Source of the DNA: Snuella sedimenti | GTDB lineage: Bacteria; Bacteroidota; Bacteroidia; Flavobacteriales; Flavobacteriaceae | Length of the DNA stretch: 64,000 nucleotides | Assembly (NCBI RefSeq): GCF_016428595.1 | Contig: NZ_JAELVQ010000009.1 | Location: 1 to 64,000, forward strand | Direction: 5' to 3' | Shown here: positions 36,397 through 47,925 of the stretch, one piece after another | How the letters are laid out: each line of letters opens with the position of its first letter | Numbering within the stretch: position 1 is the first letter of the stretch | Notes under the pieces: model-generated | What the model was told of the DNA's origin: nothing | Seen by the model: only the letters and a program-made list of their open reading frames with translations | Databases searched by the model: none | Made by a program: the position numbers and the translations under genes

Positions 36397-36517
36397 GAGA
36401 ACAGCACAGGCATGTGTTGGTAAACTTTTCATAAATAGCTTTGCAAGTCTGGCAAGGTTACTTTTTTCAAAGGCTGTTAAATTTCCTTATCTGTTTCAAT
36501 TTTAAAATGAAACCGAC

Positions 36518-38622
<2,105 letters not shown>

Positions 38623-38625
38623 CAG

Positions 38626-39225
38626 ATGTTAATTGTTGTTGCTCCAGAAATATCGGTATCCAATGAAATAGTAGTGTTAAACCGATTGTTTAAAGTTGGT
38701 TTAACATGCTATCACCTCAGAAAACCAGAACTGGATTTTGAAGGACATTGTAGGTATATCAGTCAAATTGATACAGCGTTTCATGATCGGATTATGGTAC
38801 ATCGGTTTCATGAGTTAACAAAGCATTTTAATTTAAAGGGCATTCACTTTCAAGAGGAAAAAAGGAGGGATTTGGGTGCGGATATAGATAATTATATTGA
38901 AAGCTATAATGGTTGTATTGAAGCGACCAGTTCCTCTTTTCATACACTTGATGCTTTGAATAATTGTACAACAGCATTCAATTACCACTTTTTGAGCCCT
39001 GTATTTACATCCGTTTCAAAAGAGGGATATAAGGGAGAAGGGTTTAACGTGATACAATGCAAAAAAAAAGTAATAGGCATGGGAGGTGTGACTTCTAATA
39101 ATCTGGATACATTACAAGAATTGGGTTATCAAGGGGCTGCTGTTTTAGGGAGTGTATGGAATAGTAAAGCACCTGTGGACAGCTTTGAGACTTTGCAAAA
39201 AGCATATAACGCGTATGTTGGATAG
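38626..39225 (+). CDS. TenI-like / second ThiE-family protein
   Basis: A 199 aa TIM-barrel protein of the thiamine phosphate synthase family. It reads CYHLRKPELDFEG (about 27-39), GIHFQEEKR, ATSSSFHTLDAL, and FLSPVFTSVSKEGYKG in place of the GPFRFTKTK loop of true ThiE. That loop type is typical of TenI, which aromatises the thiazole carboxylate product of ThiG, and a bona fide ThiE gene lies at 39976. A TenI-like role is therefore more likely than a second synthase. It overlaps thiD by 11 bp. Confidence 0.8.
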   Translation: MLIVVAPEISVSNEIVVLNRLFKVGLTCYHLRKPELDFEGHCRYISQIDTAFHDRIMVHRFHELTKHFNLKGIHFQEEKRRDLGADIDNYIESYNGCIEATSSSFHTLDALNNCTTAFNYHFLSPVFTSVSKEGYKGEGFNVIQCKKKVIGMGGVTSNNLDTLQELGYQGAAVLGSVWNSKAPVDSFETLQKAYNAYVG

Positions 39226-39979
39226 AGATTATATTTTAACCATTGCAGGTTTAGACCCGTCCAGTGGCGCTGGAATTACGGCTGATATTAAAACCTTTGC
39301 GTCCTACAATCTTTATGGTTTATCGGTTTGTACGGCTATTACTGTACAAAATGATATAGCCTTTCGTGCTTGTAAGTGGGTGGATGCAGCCGTTATAACA
39401 GATCAGATAGCGATATTATTTGAACGTTTCAATATTTCGGTGGTTAAAATAGGCATCATTGAAAGTTGGTCAACCTTATCACGGGTCTTGGATACATTAC
39501 ATACCTTAAACCCCAATGTTAAAATCGTCGTGGATCCTATCATTAAAGCAAGTACTGGTTTTGATTTTCATAGTACGGAAAGTCAGGAGCTATTGGATAA
39601 TATTTGGAAACAATGTTACATCATCACCCCTAACTATGATGAAATTAAAATGCTATATCCAGAAAGGACTATCGAAGATACCATTGCCCATATCGGTCGT
39701 TTTACCAATATTTATTTAAAAGGAGGGCACAGAACCGATAAAAAAGGATGGGATACCTTATACCATAGTGGTATTGTAATGGTTAACATCCCGCCGTATA
39801 CCGAAGCAATACATGAAAAACACGGTAGCGGTTGTGTGTTGTCATCGGCTTTAGCAAGTAATATTTTAAAAGAATCCGATTTGGAAAAGGCTTCCAAAAA
39901 AGCAAAGTATTATACCGAACAGTTTTTAAATTCCGATGCCTCTTTATTGGGCGTGCACAACAACATTTTAAACCTATGA
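39215..39979 (+). CDS. thiD: Hydroxymethylpyrimidine/phosphomethylpyrimidine kinase ThiD
   Basis: This ribokinase-fold enzyme phosphorylates HMP and HMP-P. From ATG 39215 (254 aa) the protein begins with ILTIAGLDPSSGAGITADIKTF, the substrate-binding start of ThiD. An earlier start would add residues that match nothing. VVDPIIKAS, ITPNYDEIKML and HGSGCVLSSALAS (catalytic GSGC, about 212-215) are all present. It overlaps the genes on both sides, by 11 bp and 4 bp. Confidence 0.93.
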   Translation: MLDRDYILTIAGLDPSSGAGITADIKTFASYNLYGLSVCTAITVQNDIAFRACKWVDAAVITDQIAILFERFNISVVKIGIIESWSTLSRVLDTLHTLNPNVKIVVDPIIKASTGFDFHSTESQELLDNIWKQCYIITPNYDEIKMLYPERTIEDTIAHIGRFTNIYLKGGHRTDKKGWDTLYHSGIVMVNIPPYTEAIHEKHGSGCVLSSALASNILKESDLEKASKKAKYYTEQFLNSDASLLGVHNNILNL

Positions 39980-40647
39980 TTCCTAAATTGCATTATATAT
40001 CGCAAGGCGAAACCCCTCAAGCCCATTTAGACAATATTCAAAAGGCATGTACTGCCGGAGCCGAATTGGTTCAATTGCGTCTCAAAAACCGATCAGAAAA
40101 ACAGGTGTTACAAACGGCTGAAAAGGCTAGGGAGATTACATCACATTTTCAAACACGTTTAATCATTAATGATTATTACAAAGTAGCACATGCCGTTAAA
40201 GCCGATGGCGTGCATTTGGGGAAATTAGATACCTGTCCAACAATAGCGAGAAAACATCTTGCATCTTGGCAGCTTATTGGGGGGACGGCCAATACCATTC
40301 AGGATTGTGAAGTGCTTATTAACAAAAGTGTAGATTATATCGGCTTGGGTCCTTTTCGGTTTACAAAAACCAAAACAAAGTTAAGCCCCGTTTTGGGTAT
40401 ATCAGGGTATGCTGGGATTGTAGAAGCTTTACAAAGAGAAACCCCCATTATAGCTATTGGAGGAATCACTTTAGAAGATGTTACGGACTTGATAAATACT
40501 GGTGTTTATGGCATTGCTGCCTCAGGGGCAATTACAAATAACGTTAATAGTATTAATAGCTTTCATAAACTATTACAGGCGCCATCTGTAAAGGAGCAGA
40601 TTTGGAAAGTAAACCGTCTCGGAGCCAGCCCGCGAGGCATTAATTAG
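39976..40647 (+). CDS. thiE: Thiamine phosphate synthase ThiE
   Basis: This enzyme joins HMP-PP and thiazole phosphate to make thiamine monophosphate. The 223 aa protein shows the ThiE pattern: AELVQLRLKNRSEKQ (about 29-43), LIINDYYKVAHAVKADGVHLG (about 57-77), the pyrophosphate loop GLGPFRFTKTKTKLSP (about 119-134) and AIGGITLEDV near the C-terminus. It begins in the last codons of thiD. Confidence 0.93.
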   Translation: MIPKLHYISQGETPQAHLDNIQKACTAGAELVQLRLKNRSEKQVLQTAEKAREITSHFQTRLIINDYYKVAHAVKADGVHLGKLDTCPTIARKHLASWQLIGGTANTIQDCEVLINKSVDYIGLGPFRFTKTKTKLSPVLGISGYAGIVEALQRETPIIAIGGITLEDVTDLINTGVYGIAASGAITNNVNSINSFHKLLQAPSVKEQIWKVNRLGASPRGIN

Positions 40648-40683
40648 ATTAAAGACTTTGAATTCGGGGGAAGTCTCTGAGTA

Positions 40684-40708
40684 TTTAAATCTCGATAATC
40701 GAGTAGAT
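40684..40708. promoter_or_regulatory. Palindrome-bearing motif, copy 2 (before thiG)
   Basis: TTTAAAT, then CTCGATAATCGAG, then TAGAT, in the 78-bp gap between thiE and thiG. It is the counterpart of 36198-36222. The 13-nt centre is palindromic apart from its middle base. Confidence 0.4.
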
Positions 40709-40725
40709 TCAAAATAATAAATAAG

Positions 40726-41496
40726 ATGGATACACTTAAGATAGCAGATAAAACCTTTACATCACGATTGTTTACAGGTACGGGAAAGTTTAGCAGTTCC
40801 CAACTAATGCAAGAGGCTATTTTAGCTTCCGAAAGCGAATTGGTTACCGTGGCATTAAAACGTGTTGATGTTGAAAATGAGTCGGATGACATATTACAGT
40901 ATTTAAAAGCGGCCTCTATTAATTTATTGCCTAATACATCTGGCGTTCGAAGGGCTAAAGAAGCTGTTTTTGCAGCCGAGTTGGCCAGAGAGGCTTTGCA
41001 AACCAATTGGATAAAATTAGAGATTCATCCAGATCCAAAATATTTATTGCCCGATCCGATAGAGACCTTAGAAGCTGCAGAAGCATTGGTAAAGCTGGGT
41101 TTTGTAGTGATGCCCTATGTTCATGCCGACCCTGTGTTATGCAAACGCTTAGAAGAGGTAGGAGTGCAATGTGTTATGCCGTTGGGAGCACCTATAGGGA
41201 GTAACAAAGGCATAAAAACCCTCGATTTTTTAGAAATTATTATCGAGCAAAGCAATGTACCCGTTATTGTCGATGCTGGAATTGGAGCGCCTTCGCATGC
41301 AGCCCATGCTATGGAGCTGGGGGCTGATGCAGTGCTGGTAAACACGGCCATTGCAGTGTCGCAAAATCCGAAACAAATGGGGATTGCCTTTAAAAAGGCT
41401 GTTGAAGCAGGAAGAATGGCTTACAATGCAAAGTTGGCACCTGTTAAAAAACAGGCAGAAGCGAGTAGTCCACTAACGTCGTTTTTAAATCTTTAG
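40726..41496 (+). CDS. thiG: Thiazole synthase ThiG
   Basis: ThiG makes the thiazole phosphate from dehydroglycine, DXP and ThiS thiocarboxylate. The 256 aa TIM barrel has [14 protein letters not shown] (about 12-25), [43 protein letters not shown] (containing the Schiff-base lysine), [26 protein letters not shown], and [31 protein letters not shown]. It follows thiE after 78 bp and is followed by thiH. Confidence 0.96.
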   Translation: MDTLKIADKTFTSRLFTGTGKFSSSQLMQEAILASESELVTVALKRVDVENESDDILQYLKAASINLLPNTSGVRRAKEAVFAAELAREALQTNWIKLEIHPDPKYLLPDPIETLEAAEALVKLGFVVMPYVHADPVLCKRLEEVGVQCVMPLGAPIGSNKGIKTLDFLEIIIEQSNVPVIVDAGIGAPSHAAHAMELGADAVLVNTAIAVSQNPKQMGIAFKKAVEAGRMAYNAKLAPVKKQAEASSPLTSFLNL

Positions 41497-41526
41497 TTAA
41501 AGAACCATTCAATTCGCTTATACCAC

Positions 41527-42630
41527 ATGTCATTTTTAACTGTTTTTGAAACATACGATTGGGATACATTAGAACAAGAAATATATAATGTTACGGAAGA
41601 TGAGGTGGCAGCCATTCTCCAGAAAGAAAAGATAACTTTAAAAGATTTTAAAGCACTCATTGCACCAGCAGCCAAGCCTTTTATAGAGCAAATGGCACAA
41701 CGTAGCAACCAGTTGACCAAAAAGCGTTTTGGTAATACCATTCAGATGTATATCCCCATGTACCTTTCTAACGAGTGCCAAAATATTTGTACCTATTGCG
41801 GGTTTAGTTTAACCAATAAGATTCGTAGAAAAACATTAAGTGATGCCGAGATCTTAAAGGAAGCAGCCCATATTAAAAGTTTAGGCTATGATCACATTTT
41901 ATTGGTTACAGGCGAGGCTAACAAAACGGTTGGAGTTGCTTATATAAAACATGCCATAGAGTTGATTAAGTCCAATTTTTCGAATATAAGTATCGAAGTG
42001 CAACCTTTGGGCCAGGAAGAATATGAACAGTTAATAGAAGCAGGTTTGTATGCGGTTTTGGTCTACCAAGAAACATACCATAGGACAGCTTATAAGACCC
42101 ACCATCCTAAAGGGAAAAAATCGAACTTTGAATATCGATTGGATACGCCCGATAGGTTAGGAAAAGCAGGTATCCATAAAATAGGGTTGGGCGCCTTGTT
42201 TGGCCTCGAGGACTGGCGTGTGGATAGTTTTTTTACAGCCCTGCATTTGAAATACTTACAAAAGACCTATTGGAAGACCAAGTATTCCATTTCATTTCCT
42301 AGATTGCGTCCCCATCAGGGCGATGTGGAACCAAAAGTAGAAATGACCGATGCCGATTTGGTGCAATTAATTTGTGCGTACCGTTTGTTGGATGAGGATG
42401 TTGAATTGTCGCTGTCTACGCGCGAAAGTGAACGGTTTAGAAACCACAGTGTGCATTTGGGGATTACAAGTATGAGTGCCGAGTCTAAAACGAATCCTGG
42501 TGGTTATAGTGTGGAACCAGAATCTTTAGAGCAATTTGAGATTTCGGACGAGCGTTCTACAGCAACTATTGAGCAAATGATTCAATCGCAAGGCTATGAA
42601 GTGGTTTGGAAAGACTGGTTTAACCGATAA
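41527..42630 (+). CDS. thiH: 2-iminoacetate synthase ThiH
   Basis: This radical SAM enzyme cleaves tyrosine to dehydroglycine for ThiG. The 367 aa protein has the [4Fe-4S] motif CQNICTYC (Cys84, Cys88, Cys91) and a downstream VTGEANKTVG region (about 126-135). Presence of ThiH, and no thiO nearby, points to tyrosine as the glycine-imine source. It is the last gene of the operon; its 3' end overlaps the convergent glycosyltransferase gene by 11 bp. Confidence 0.95.
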   Translation: MSFLTVFETYDWDTLEQEIYNVTEDEVAAILQKEKITLKDFKALIAPAAKPFIEQMAQRSNQLTKKRFGNTIQMYIPMYLSNECQNICTYCGFSLTNKIRRKTLSDAEILKEAAHIKSLGYDHILLVTGEANKTVGVAYIKHAIELIKSNFSNISIEVQPLGQEEYEQLIEAGLYAVLVYQETYHRTAYKTHHPKGKKSNFEYRLDTPDRLGKAGIHKIGLGALFGLEDWRVDSFFTALHLKYLQKTYWKTKYSISFPRLRPHQGDVEPKVEMTDADLVQLICAYRLLDEDVELSLSTRESERFRNHSVHLGITSMSAESKTNPGGYSVEPESLEQFEISDERSTATIEQMIQSQGYEVVWKDWFNR

Positions 42631-43786
42631 ACGTAATAAAAGCATCCAATTGCTTGTTAAAGTCAAAGTGCTCCAGAGCAGTTTTTTGTATGCGTTCTTT
42701 AAGTTGAAGATTAAGGTCTTTTTTGCTGATGTTTGCAATAACTTGATTTAAATGTTGGTAGTCCCCAGAATTGGCTAACCAGCCCAAACGGTAGGTATTA
42801 ATAATGGTTTCGCCTTCACCACCGCCAAAGTATAACATAGGTAACCCTAGGCGTGCATATTCAAAAATTTTAGAGGGAACAGAACCATAAATACGGTTTC
42901 GTAGCGGAATAATGGTAAGGTCGTATTGTAAAAGTGCTTGAAGTAGTTTGTTTCTAGGTAGTTCTCCGTGGTAATGCATGTCTAATTCGGGGTGATTGGC
43001 AATAAATGTTTCTATGTCTTTTTGTTCAGGACCCGTTCCGTAAATATGAAAACTTATATTAGAGTAGTCCAACGCCTTGCAAAGTTTGTAAATGCTCTGT
43101 GCTACGCCTAAAAGTCCAGCGTAAACAATATTCAGCTTTTTTGTATTTGTGTTAGGCAGTATTGGTGTTAAAACATCGAAATTTGGAAAATTACGATATA
43201 AAAAGCATGGTTTTTTGGGTTCAATACTTGAGATGTGATCTAAAATCTCCTGACTTTGACCTAAAACGACACTGGCATGCTTATAATTAAAGCGTTCCAT
43301 GCATTCCAACAAGCGGTAGCTAACATTTTTTTTAAATGCACCAAGTTCAAGACCCGCTAAGGGCCATAAGTCACTAACGTTTAAGATGAGCTGTCGTTTT
43401 CGGAAGCGCAAAAAGAAGATACAGGTAAAAGCAACTAGCAGCGGTGGCGACTGAATAATAATGGTTTTCGGTAGTTTATGCCACATAAAAAACCAAAGTA
43501 AGCTAAAGCTATAGGATAGCATAGCGATAAGGCGAACAAATTTATTTTTGGAATTGCTGGCATAAATCCACAAACGGTGGACGGTTAAGTTTTGTTCTTT
43601 GTTTGAGTGTTTAAAAGTGCCTCTATAAGCTGTAAAGATTTTCCCGGAGGGGTAATTGGGTAAGGGCGTAATGACAGAAACCTTAAAATTGCGCTTTTCT
43701 AAGCCTTCAGCTAAGTGGAATATACGGTTGGCAGCGGCACCTGTCTCCGGAGGAAAATAATTCGTTATGATTAAAACCTCTTTCAT
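42620..43786 (-). CDS. Glycosyltransferase family 4, WbuB-like
   Basis: The 388 aa GT-B enzyme starts VLIITNYFPPETGAAANRI, the N-terminal form of the WbuB group (N-acetyl-fucosamine transferases of O-antigen synthesis), with NVSDLWPLAGLELGAF and a donor-site IYGSVPSKIFEYARLGLPMLYFGGGEGE (about 312-339). It is the last gene of a three-gene minus-strand operon with wecB and a CapK-like gene, 4 bp overlaps joining them. It overlaps thiH tail to tail. The substrate is inferred from family resemblance only. Confidence 0.82.
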   Translation of the reverse strand: MKEVLIITNYFPPETGAAANRIFHLAEGLEKRNFKVSVITPLPNYPSGKIFTAYRGTFKHSNKEQNLTVHRLWIYASNSKNKFVRLIAMLSYSFSLLWFFMWHKLPKTIIIQSPPLLVAFTCIFFLRFRKRQLILNVSDLWPLAGLELGAFKKNVSYRLLECMERFNYKHASVVLGQSQEILDHISSIEPKKPCFLYRNFPNFDVLTPILPNTNTKKLNIVYAGLLGVAQSIYKLCKALDYSNISFHIYGTGPEQKDIETFIANHPELDMHYHGELPRNKLLQALLQYDLTIIPLRNRIYGSVPSKIFEYARLGLPMLYFGGGEGETIINTYRLGWLANSGDYQHLNQVIANISKKDLNLQLKERIQKTALEHFDFNKQLDAFITFIG

Positions 43787-44880
43787 TGTAATTGATAGAT
43801 TGCAATTAAATGATTTACGATGCGTTCTGCCGTTTTACCATCCCATAATTCAGGGATTTGTCCTTGTTTCCATGTTTTTGAGAATAGGGAGGTAAAGGCT
43901 GCTTCAATTTTTTCAGTTTTATTGCCAACTAAAACATTTGTGCCAATGTTACAGGTCTCGGGGCGTTCGGTGCACGCTCGTAAAGTAATACAAGGCACGT
44001 TCATGACTGTGGTTTCTTCCGTAATACCTCCAGAATCCGTTATTACGGCTAAAGCGTGTTTCACCATATAATTAAATTCTAAATAGCTTAACGGATCTAT
44101 ATAGTGTAGGTTGCTGAAATTAAGGTCTAAACCCTTTAAAATCTTCTTCGTTCTTGGGTGCACGGGAAAAATGATAGGATGGTTTTCTGCAAGGGTTGCG
44201 ATTTGGGTAATAAGTGCTTTAAGATTATTCTTTTCATCTACATTGCTTGGTCGGTGTAAGGTCATGACCAAATAGGAGTTGGGTTTTAAGTCTAAATTGC
44301 TCCAAATGCTTGGTTTCTTCAGACGGTGTTTGTTTTTAAGTAGCGTATCGATCATAACATTGCCAACAAAAAAAATGTTGTTTTTAGTAACGCCTAACTG
44401 TATTAGGTTGTTATTGGCATGAGTTGAGGTTGTAAAAAAATAATCGGTTAGGCTATCGGTCACAATACGATTAATCTCTTCGGGCATATTAAGATCGCCA
44501 GAGCGAATACCAGCCTCTACATGAGCTACTTTAATACCTGCTTTTTTAGCCACGATGGCACATGCCATAGTAGAAGTAACATCACCCACAACCATTACTA
44601 AATCACATTGGTGTTGTTGCAATTCTTTTTCGAAACCAACCATAATAGCTGCCGTTTGTTCGGCCTGTGTGCCACTTTTAACATTTAAATTAGTGTCTGG
44701 AAATGGAATGTTAAGTTCGGTAAAGAACGTGTCACTTAGGTTTTTATCGTAGTGTTGTCCTGTATGGATAAGCTTATAGTTAATATTAATGCCTTGCGCT
44801 TGTTTGGTTTTTATAGCATCTATTATTGGTGCTATTTTAATGAAGTTAGGTCGTGCACCGGCGACTAGTAGTATATTCAT
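43783..44880 (-). CDS. wecB: UDP-N-acetylglucosamine 2-epimerase (non-hydrolysing)
   Basis: The enzyme interconverts UDP-GlcNAc and UDP-ManNAc, or in FnlC-like members the 6-deoxy-L equivalents. The 365 aa protein shows GARPNFIKIAPII (8-20), HTGQHYD, VVGDVTSTMACAIVAKK (about 97-113), HVEAGIRSGDLNMPEEINR, TLHRPSNVDE and DSGGITEETTVMNVPCITLR. Either product is plausible: the CapE-like enzyme of the main locus makes the precursor of L-FucNAc-type sugars. It starts in the stop of the CapK-like gene. Confidence 0.9.
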   Translation of the reverse strand: MNILLVAGARPNFIKIAPIIDAIKTKQAQGININYKLIHTGQHYDKNLSDTFFTELNIPFPDTNLNVKSGTQAEQTAAIMVGFEKELQQHQCDLVMVVGDVTSTMACAIVAKKAGIKVAHVEAGIRSGDLNMPEEINRIVTDSLTDYFFTTSTHANNNLIQLGVTKNNIFFVGNVMIDTLLKNKHRLKKPSIWSNLDLKPNSYLVMTLHRPSNVDEKNNLKALITQIATLAENHPIIFPVHPRTKKILKGLDLNFSNLHYIDPLSYLEFNYMVKHALAVITDSGGITEETTVMNVPCITLRACTERPETCNIGTNVLVGNKTEKIEAAFTSLFSKTWKQGQIPELWDGKTAERIVNHLIAIYQLQ

Positions 44881-46202
44881 GAGGCTGGTTGGATTAATGA
44901 TGAAAACTGTTTCAATTTACCACTTTTTGAACGTTGCAGTTGCTTTTGGCGCTCAAAGACTAAGACAAGTCCCTTTTCCAGATAGGTTTCAATGGCCTGT
45001 TCGACAGCTTTTATTTTATTGGTAGATAGCACTTCCGGGCTAACATAATTGATTTTAAAGGTATTGGTTTTTAATTGCTCGATCACGAATTCCTTAACAT
45101 TGCTACCATCTTCGATAATGCTTTTGGTAACGTAATAAAACGTTAAGCCTACTGCCTGTTTTCCGCTAGGTAGCGTTATCATGTCATTGGTGCGTCCGGT
45201 AAGTTTTTTTAATATAGGTTTTTTAGGTGTACTATGTATTGAAAGTGCTCCGAGATCACCAATATCATAACGGATAAATGGTTGTGCTTTGTTGTATAGC
45301 GATGTAATAACAATGCGCCCTGTTTCACCAAGCGGGAGTACATTATCTTGCGCATCCAAAATTTCGATAAACAAGGTTTCACTATTGGTTTGCCATTTGC
45401 CGCTAGGATTTTCAAAAGCAATAAGGTCGAGTTCCGAAGCTCCATATTCGTTAACAACGGGGACACCAAATTGTGTTTCCATAAGTTGTTTGTCGTCTTC
45501 AAAAAGCATTTCAGAAGTCACAACACATACATTCAAACTCGGACAGATTGTTTTAAGGACTATCTGTTTGCGCTTTAGAAATTTAGCAAATTGAACTATG
45601 GCACTAGTGTAGCCATTTATATAGTTAAAATGTGTTGTTTTGAAAGCTTCCAAAATGTTTGTTAAGGCAGCGTCACTAAGATCAAACACATTAAACCGGA
45701 TGCGCTTACTTACAAAATCCTTAAGGCGTTCTTTATAATAGTTTTTTTTATTTAAGGGAATTCCATAAAAACGAGCCTGTTTAGAGCTGTTAAAGTCTAG
45801 GTTAAACCATCCAAATCGGTCTTTTATAATGGCCCAGGTTAAAGCATGGCAAAGCTTGTCTTTGGCAAAAATAAAAGGTGTACCCGAAGCGCCCGAGGTC
45901 TTATCGATGTAAACATTTTTTTTTGAAAAGCCATCCGATAGCAGATTTTCTAAAGGTTGCTGTAAGTCGCTTTTAGTCATTACGGGAATATTGCTCCATT
46001 TTAAGGGATCAGCATTTCCTGCGAATTGTTTGTAAAAGGAGTTATGTTTTAAATGGTGTTCAACAATTGTTTGCCTTTGGACATTGATATAGGTAGTGTA
46101 TTCAGCGTCGTTTCTGTTTTGAATATCACGTAGCATATGTTTGGCTTTTCGAATCGGGAAGCCATTAAGTTGTAATGAAAGGTCAAATAAATTCAAAAGC
46201 AA
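44877..46202 (-). CDS. CapK-like / phenylacetate-CoA ligase-like adenylate-forming protein
   Basis: A 441 aa protein of the ANL superfamily branch often found in capsule and O-antigen loci as CapK. The P-loop-like IDKTSGASGTPFIFAKD is at about 99-115, VNEYGASELDLIAFENP at about 248-264, and FIRYDIGDLG at about 304-313. It may activate a carboxylate for attachment to a polysaccharide or peptide, but no CapK reaction is firmly assigned. First gene of the minus-strand operon. No clear promoter is seen upstream. Confidence 0.8.
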   Translation of the reverse strand: MLLNLFDLSLQLNGFPIRKAKHMLRDIQNRNDAEYTTYINVQRQTIVEHHLKHNSFYKQFAGNADPLKWSNIPVMTKSDLQQPLENLLSDGFSKKNVYIDKTSGASGTPFIFAKDKLCHALTWAIIKDRFGWFNLDFNSSKQARFYGIPLNKKNYYKERLKDFVSKRIRFNVFDLSDAALTNILEAFKTTHFNYINGYTSAIVQFAKFLKRKQIVLKTICPSLNVCVVTSEMLFEDDKQLMETQFGVPVVNEYGASELDLIAFENPSGKWQTNSETLFIEILDAQDNVLPLGETGRIVITSLYNKAQPFIRYDIGDLGALSIHSTPKKPILKKLTGRTNDMITLPSGKQAVGLTFYYVTKSIIEDGSNVKEFVIEQLKTNTFKINYVSPEVLSTNKIKAVEQAIETYLEKGLVLVFERQKQLQRSKSGKLKQFSSLIQPAS

Positions 46203-46350
46203 TACATCAAATAGGTTTGTGTAAAGTAAAGAAATATTTTAAATTTCTAAGAGATTCCGTGCCTATAATAAGCATTTGATAATTCTTGCAGAATAATTCT
46301 TTTTTAAAGGTAAAAGCAATTATTTTTGCACTTCATAAAAATACAATACA

Positions 46351-47622
46351 ATGAATATCTTAATTCTTGGTTCTGGCGGAAGAGAACATACGTTTGCTTG
46401 GAAGATTGCACAAAGTCCTTTATGTGATAATTTATTTGTTGCTCCTGGGAATTCTGGGACAGCAGAAATAGCAACCAATGTGAATATTGGAGTAACTGAT
46501 TTTGGCGCTATAAAAGAACTTGTTTTGGACAAAGATATTACTATGGTTGTAGTTGGTCCGGAAGATCCGTTAGTGCAAGGGGTTCATGATTTTTTTCTAA
46601 ACGATGAAGCACTTAAGCATGTGGCTGTAATAGGGCCACAAAAAGAGGCGGCAACCTTGGAAGGCAGTAAAGAATTTGCAAAAGAATTTTTATACCGCCA
46701 TAATATTCCAACGGCAGCATATGAGAGTTTTACAAAAGACAATGTAGAGGCAGGATATGCATTTTTGGAAACCTTAAAACCGCCATATGTTTTAAAGGCA
46801 GATGGTTTGGCAGCAGGAAAAGGAGTGGTTATTCTTAACAGTTTAGAAGAAGCCAAAGCTGAATTAAAAAGTATGTTGGTAGATGCTAAATTTGGGCAAG
46901 CCAGTACTAAGGTGGTTATTGAGGAGTTTTTAGACGGAATTGAATTGAGTTGTTTTGTGTTGACCGATGGTGAAAACTATAAGATTTTACCAACAGCAAA
47001 GGATTATAAACGTATTGGTGAAGGTGACACGGGTTTAAATACAGGTGGTATGGGAGCTGTTTCCCCAGTGCCTTTTGCGACCGATGAATTTTTAAATAAA
47101 ATTGAAGAACGTATTGTAAAGCCTACCATCAATGGGTTTAAAAAAGACAACCTGCCATATGTTGGATTTGTTTTTATAGGACTTATTAAAGTGGGAGACG
47201 ACCCGAAAGTAATTGAATATAACGTGCGTATGGGAGATCCCGAAACCGAAGTGGTTTTACCGAGACTTAAAAACGATTTCGTAGAGATATTACAAGCCAT
47301 GGCCAATGGAACATTAAACACGATCGACATTGAAATCGATGAGCGCGCAGCGACAACCATTATGCTTGTGTCTGGGGGATATCCAGAAGCTTACCAAAAA
47401 GGAAAGGAAATAACAGGTGTAAAGTCTGTTGAAGATTCTATTTTATTTCATGCAGGGGCGCAGTTACAAGATGGTAGAATTGTAACTTCAGGAGGACGTG
47501 TGATGGCTGTTACCTCTTATGGGGAATCGTATCAAGAGGCCATAAAAAAATCGTATCAAAATATAGAAAAACTACATTTCGATACGATGTATTATCGTAA
47601 GGATATTGGATTCGATTTATAA
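46351..47622 (+). CDS. purD: Phosphoribosylamine-glycine ligase PurD
   Basis: This ATP-grasp enzyme makes glycinamide ribonucleotide in purine synthesis. The 423 aa protein starts MNILILGSGGREHTFAWKIAQSP, has VGPEDPLVQGVHDFF (about 72-86), FAKEFLYRHNIPTAAYESF, LKADGLAAGKGVVIL (about 150-164) and PYVGFVFIGLIK..EYNVRMGDPETEVVLPRL. A TATTTTTG -7 box at 46321-46328 lies 22 nt upstream. Its last 6 bp overlap the convergent small membrane gene. Confidence 0.96.
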   Translation: MNILILGSGGREHTFAWKIAQSPLCDNLFVAPGNSGTAEIATNVNIGVTDFGAIKELVLDKDITMVVVGPEDPLVQGVHDFFLNDEALKHVAVIGPQKEAATLEGSKEFAKEFLYRHNIPTAAYESFTKDNVEAGYAFLETLKPPYVLKADGLAAGKGVVILNSLEEAKAELKSMLVDAKFGQASTKVVIEEFLDGIELSCFVLTDGENYKILPTAKDYKRIGEGDTGLNTGGMGAVSPVPFATDEFLNKIEERIVKPTINGFKKDNLPYVGFVFIGLIKVGDDPKVIEYNVRMGDPETEVVLPRLKNDFVEILQAMANGTLNTIDIEIDERAATTIMLVSGGYPEAYQKGKEITGVKSVEDSILFHAGAQLQDGRIVTSGGRVMAVTSYGESYQEAIKKSYQNIEKLHFDTMYYRKDIGFDL

Positions 47623-47844
47623 AAACGAGTGCGAAGAAATACTTTTATCTTCTTCGTTGTTATCGTTATAGGTTTTTAATTGTTTCATCCAGTATACGAA
47701 CGCAACAAAGCCTATCAGCATAAAAATCCAAGAAAAAATATTTGCTGCAAACCAATTCTCAAGCTCTAATGCTCTTAAAGCGTCAAAGGGGGCAAAAAGG
47801 TGATCCACAAATAAATCCTGTATTGCGTAAAAGAAATCTTTCAT
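47617..47844 (-). CDS. Small membrane protein, DUF6341-like
   Basis: From ATG 47844 the protein has 75 aa: MKDFFYAIQDLFVDHLFAPFDALRALE.., then one membrane helix (AANIFSWIFMLIGFVAFVYWM, about 32-52) and an acidic C-terminus (NDNNEEDK). It resembles a conserved flavobacterial protein found beside purD. An alternative start at 47898 would place the N-terminus inside the predicted -7 box, so the shorter form is preferred. Function unknown. Confidence 0.75.
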   Translation of the reverse strand: MKDFFYAIQDLFVDHLFAPFDALRALELENWFAANIFSWIFMLIGFVAFVYWMKQLKTYNDNNEEDKSISSHSFL

Positions 47845-47895
47845 GTGTTTGTTTTTATTGTTTTCTAACCATTTATAGTTAGTATATTTACCCGA

Positions 47896-47925
47896 CAAAA
47901 ATACAAAAACAGTTAATGATTACAA
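47896..47925 (-). promoter_or_regulatory. Predicted minus-strand promoter of the DUF6341-like gene
   Basis: On the minus strand, TTG (47925-47923), a 19-nt spacer and TATTTTTG (47903-47896) match the flavobacterial consensus. The -33 element lies inside the first codons of the divergent DUF6427-like gene. Confidence 0.5.

Noticed and set aside
39152-39214. Earlier thiD start giving 21 extra residues
   Set aside because: The added residues match no ThiD and lie inside the preceding gene; ATG 39215 gives the standard N-terminus.
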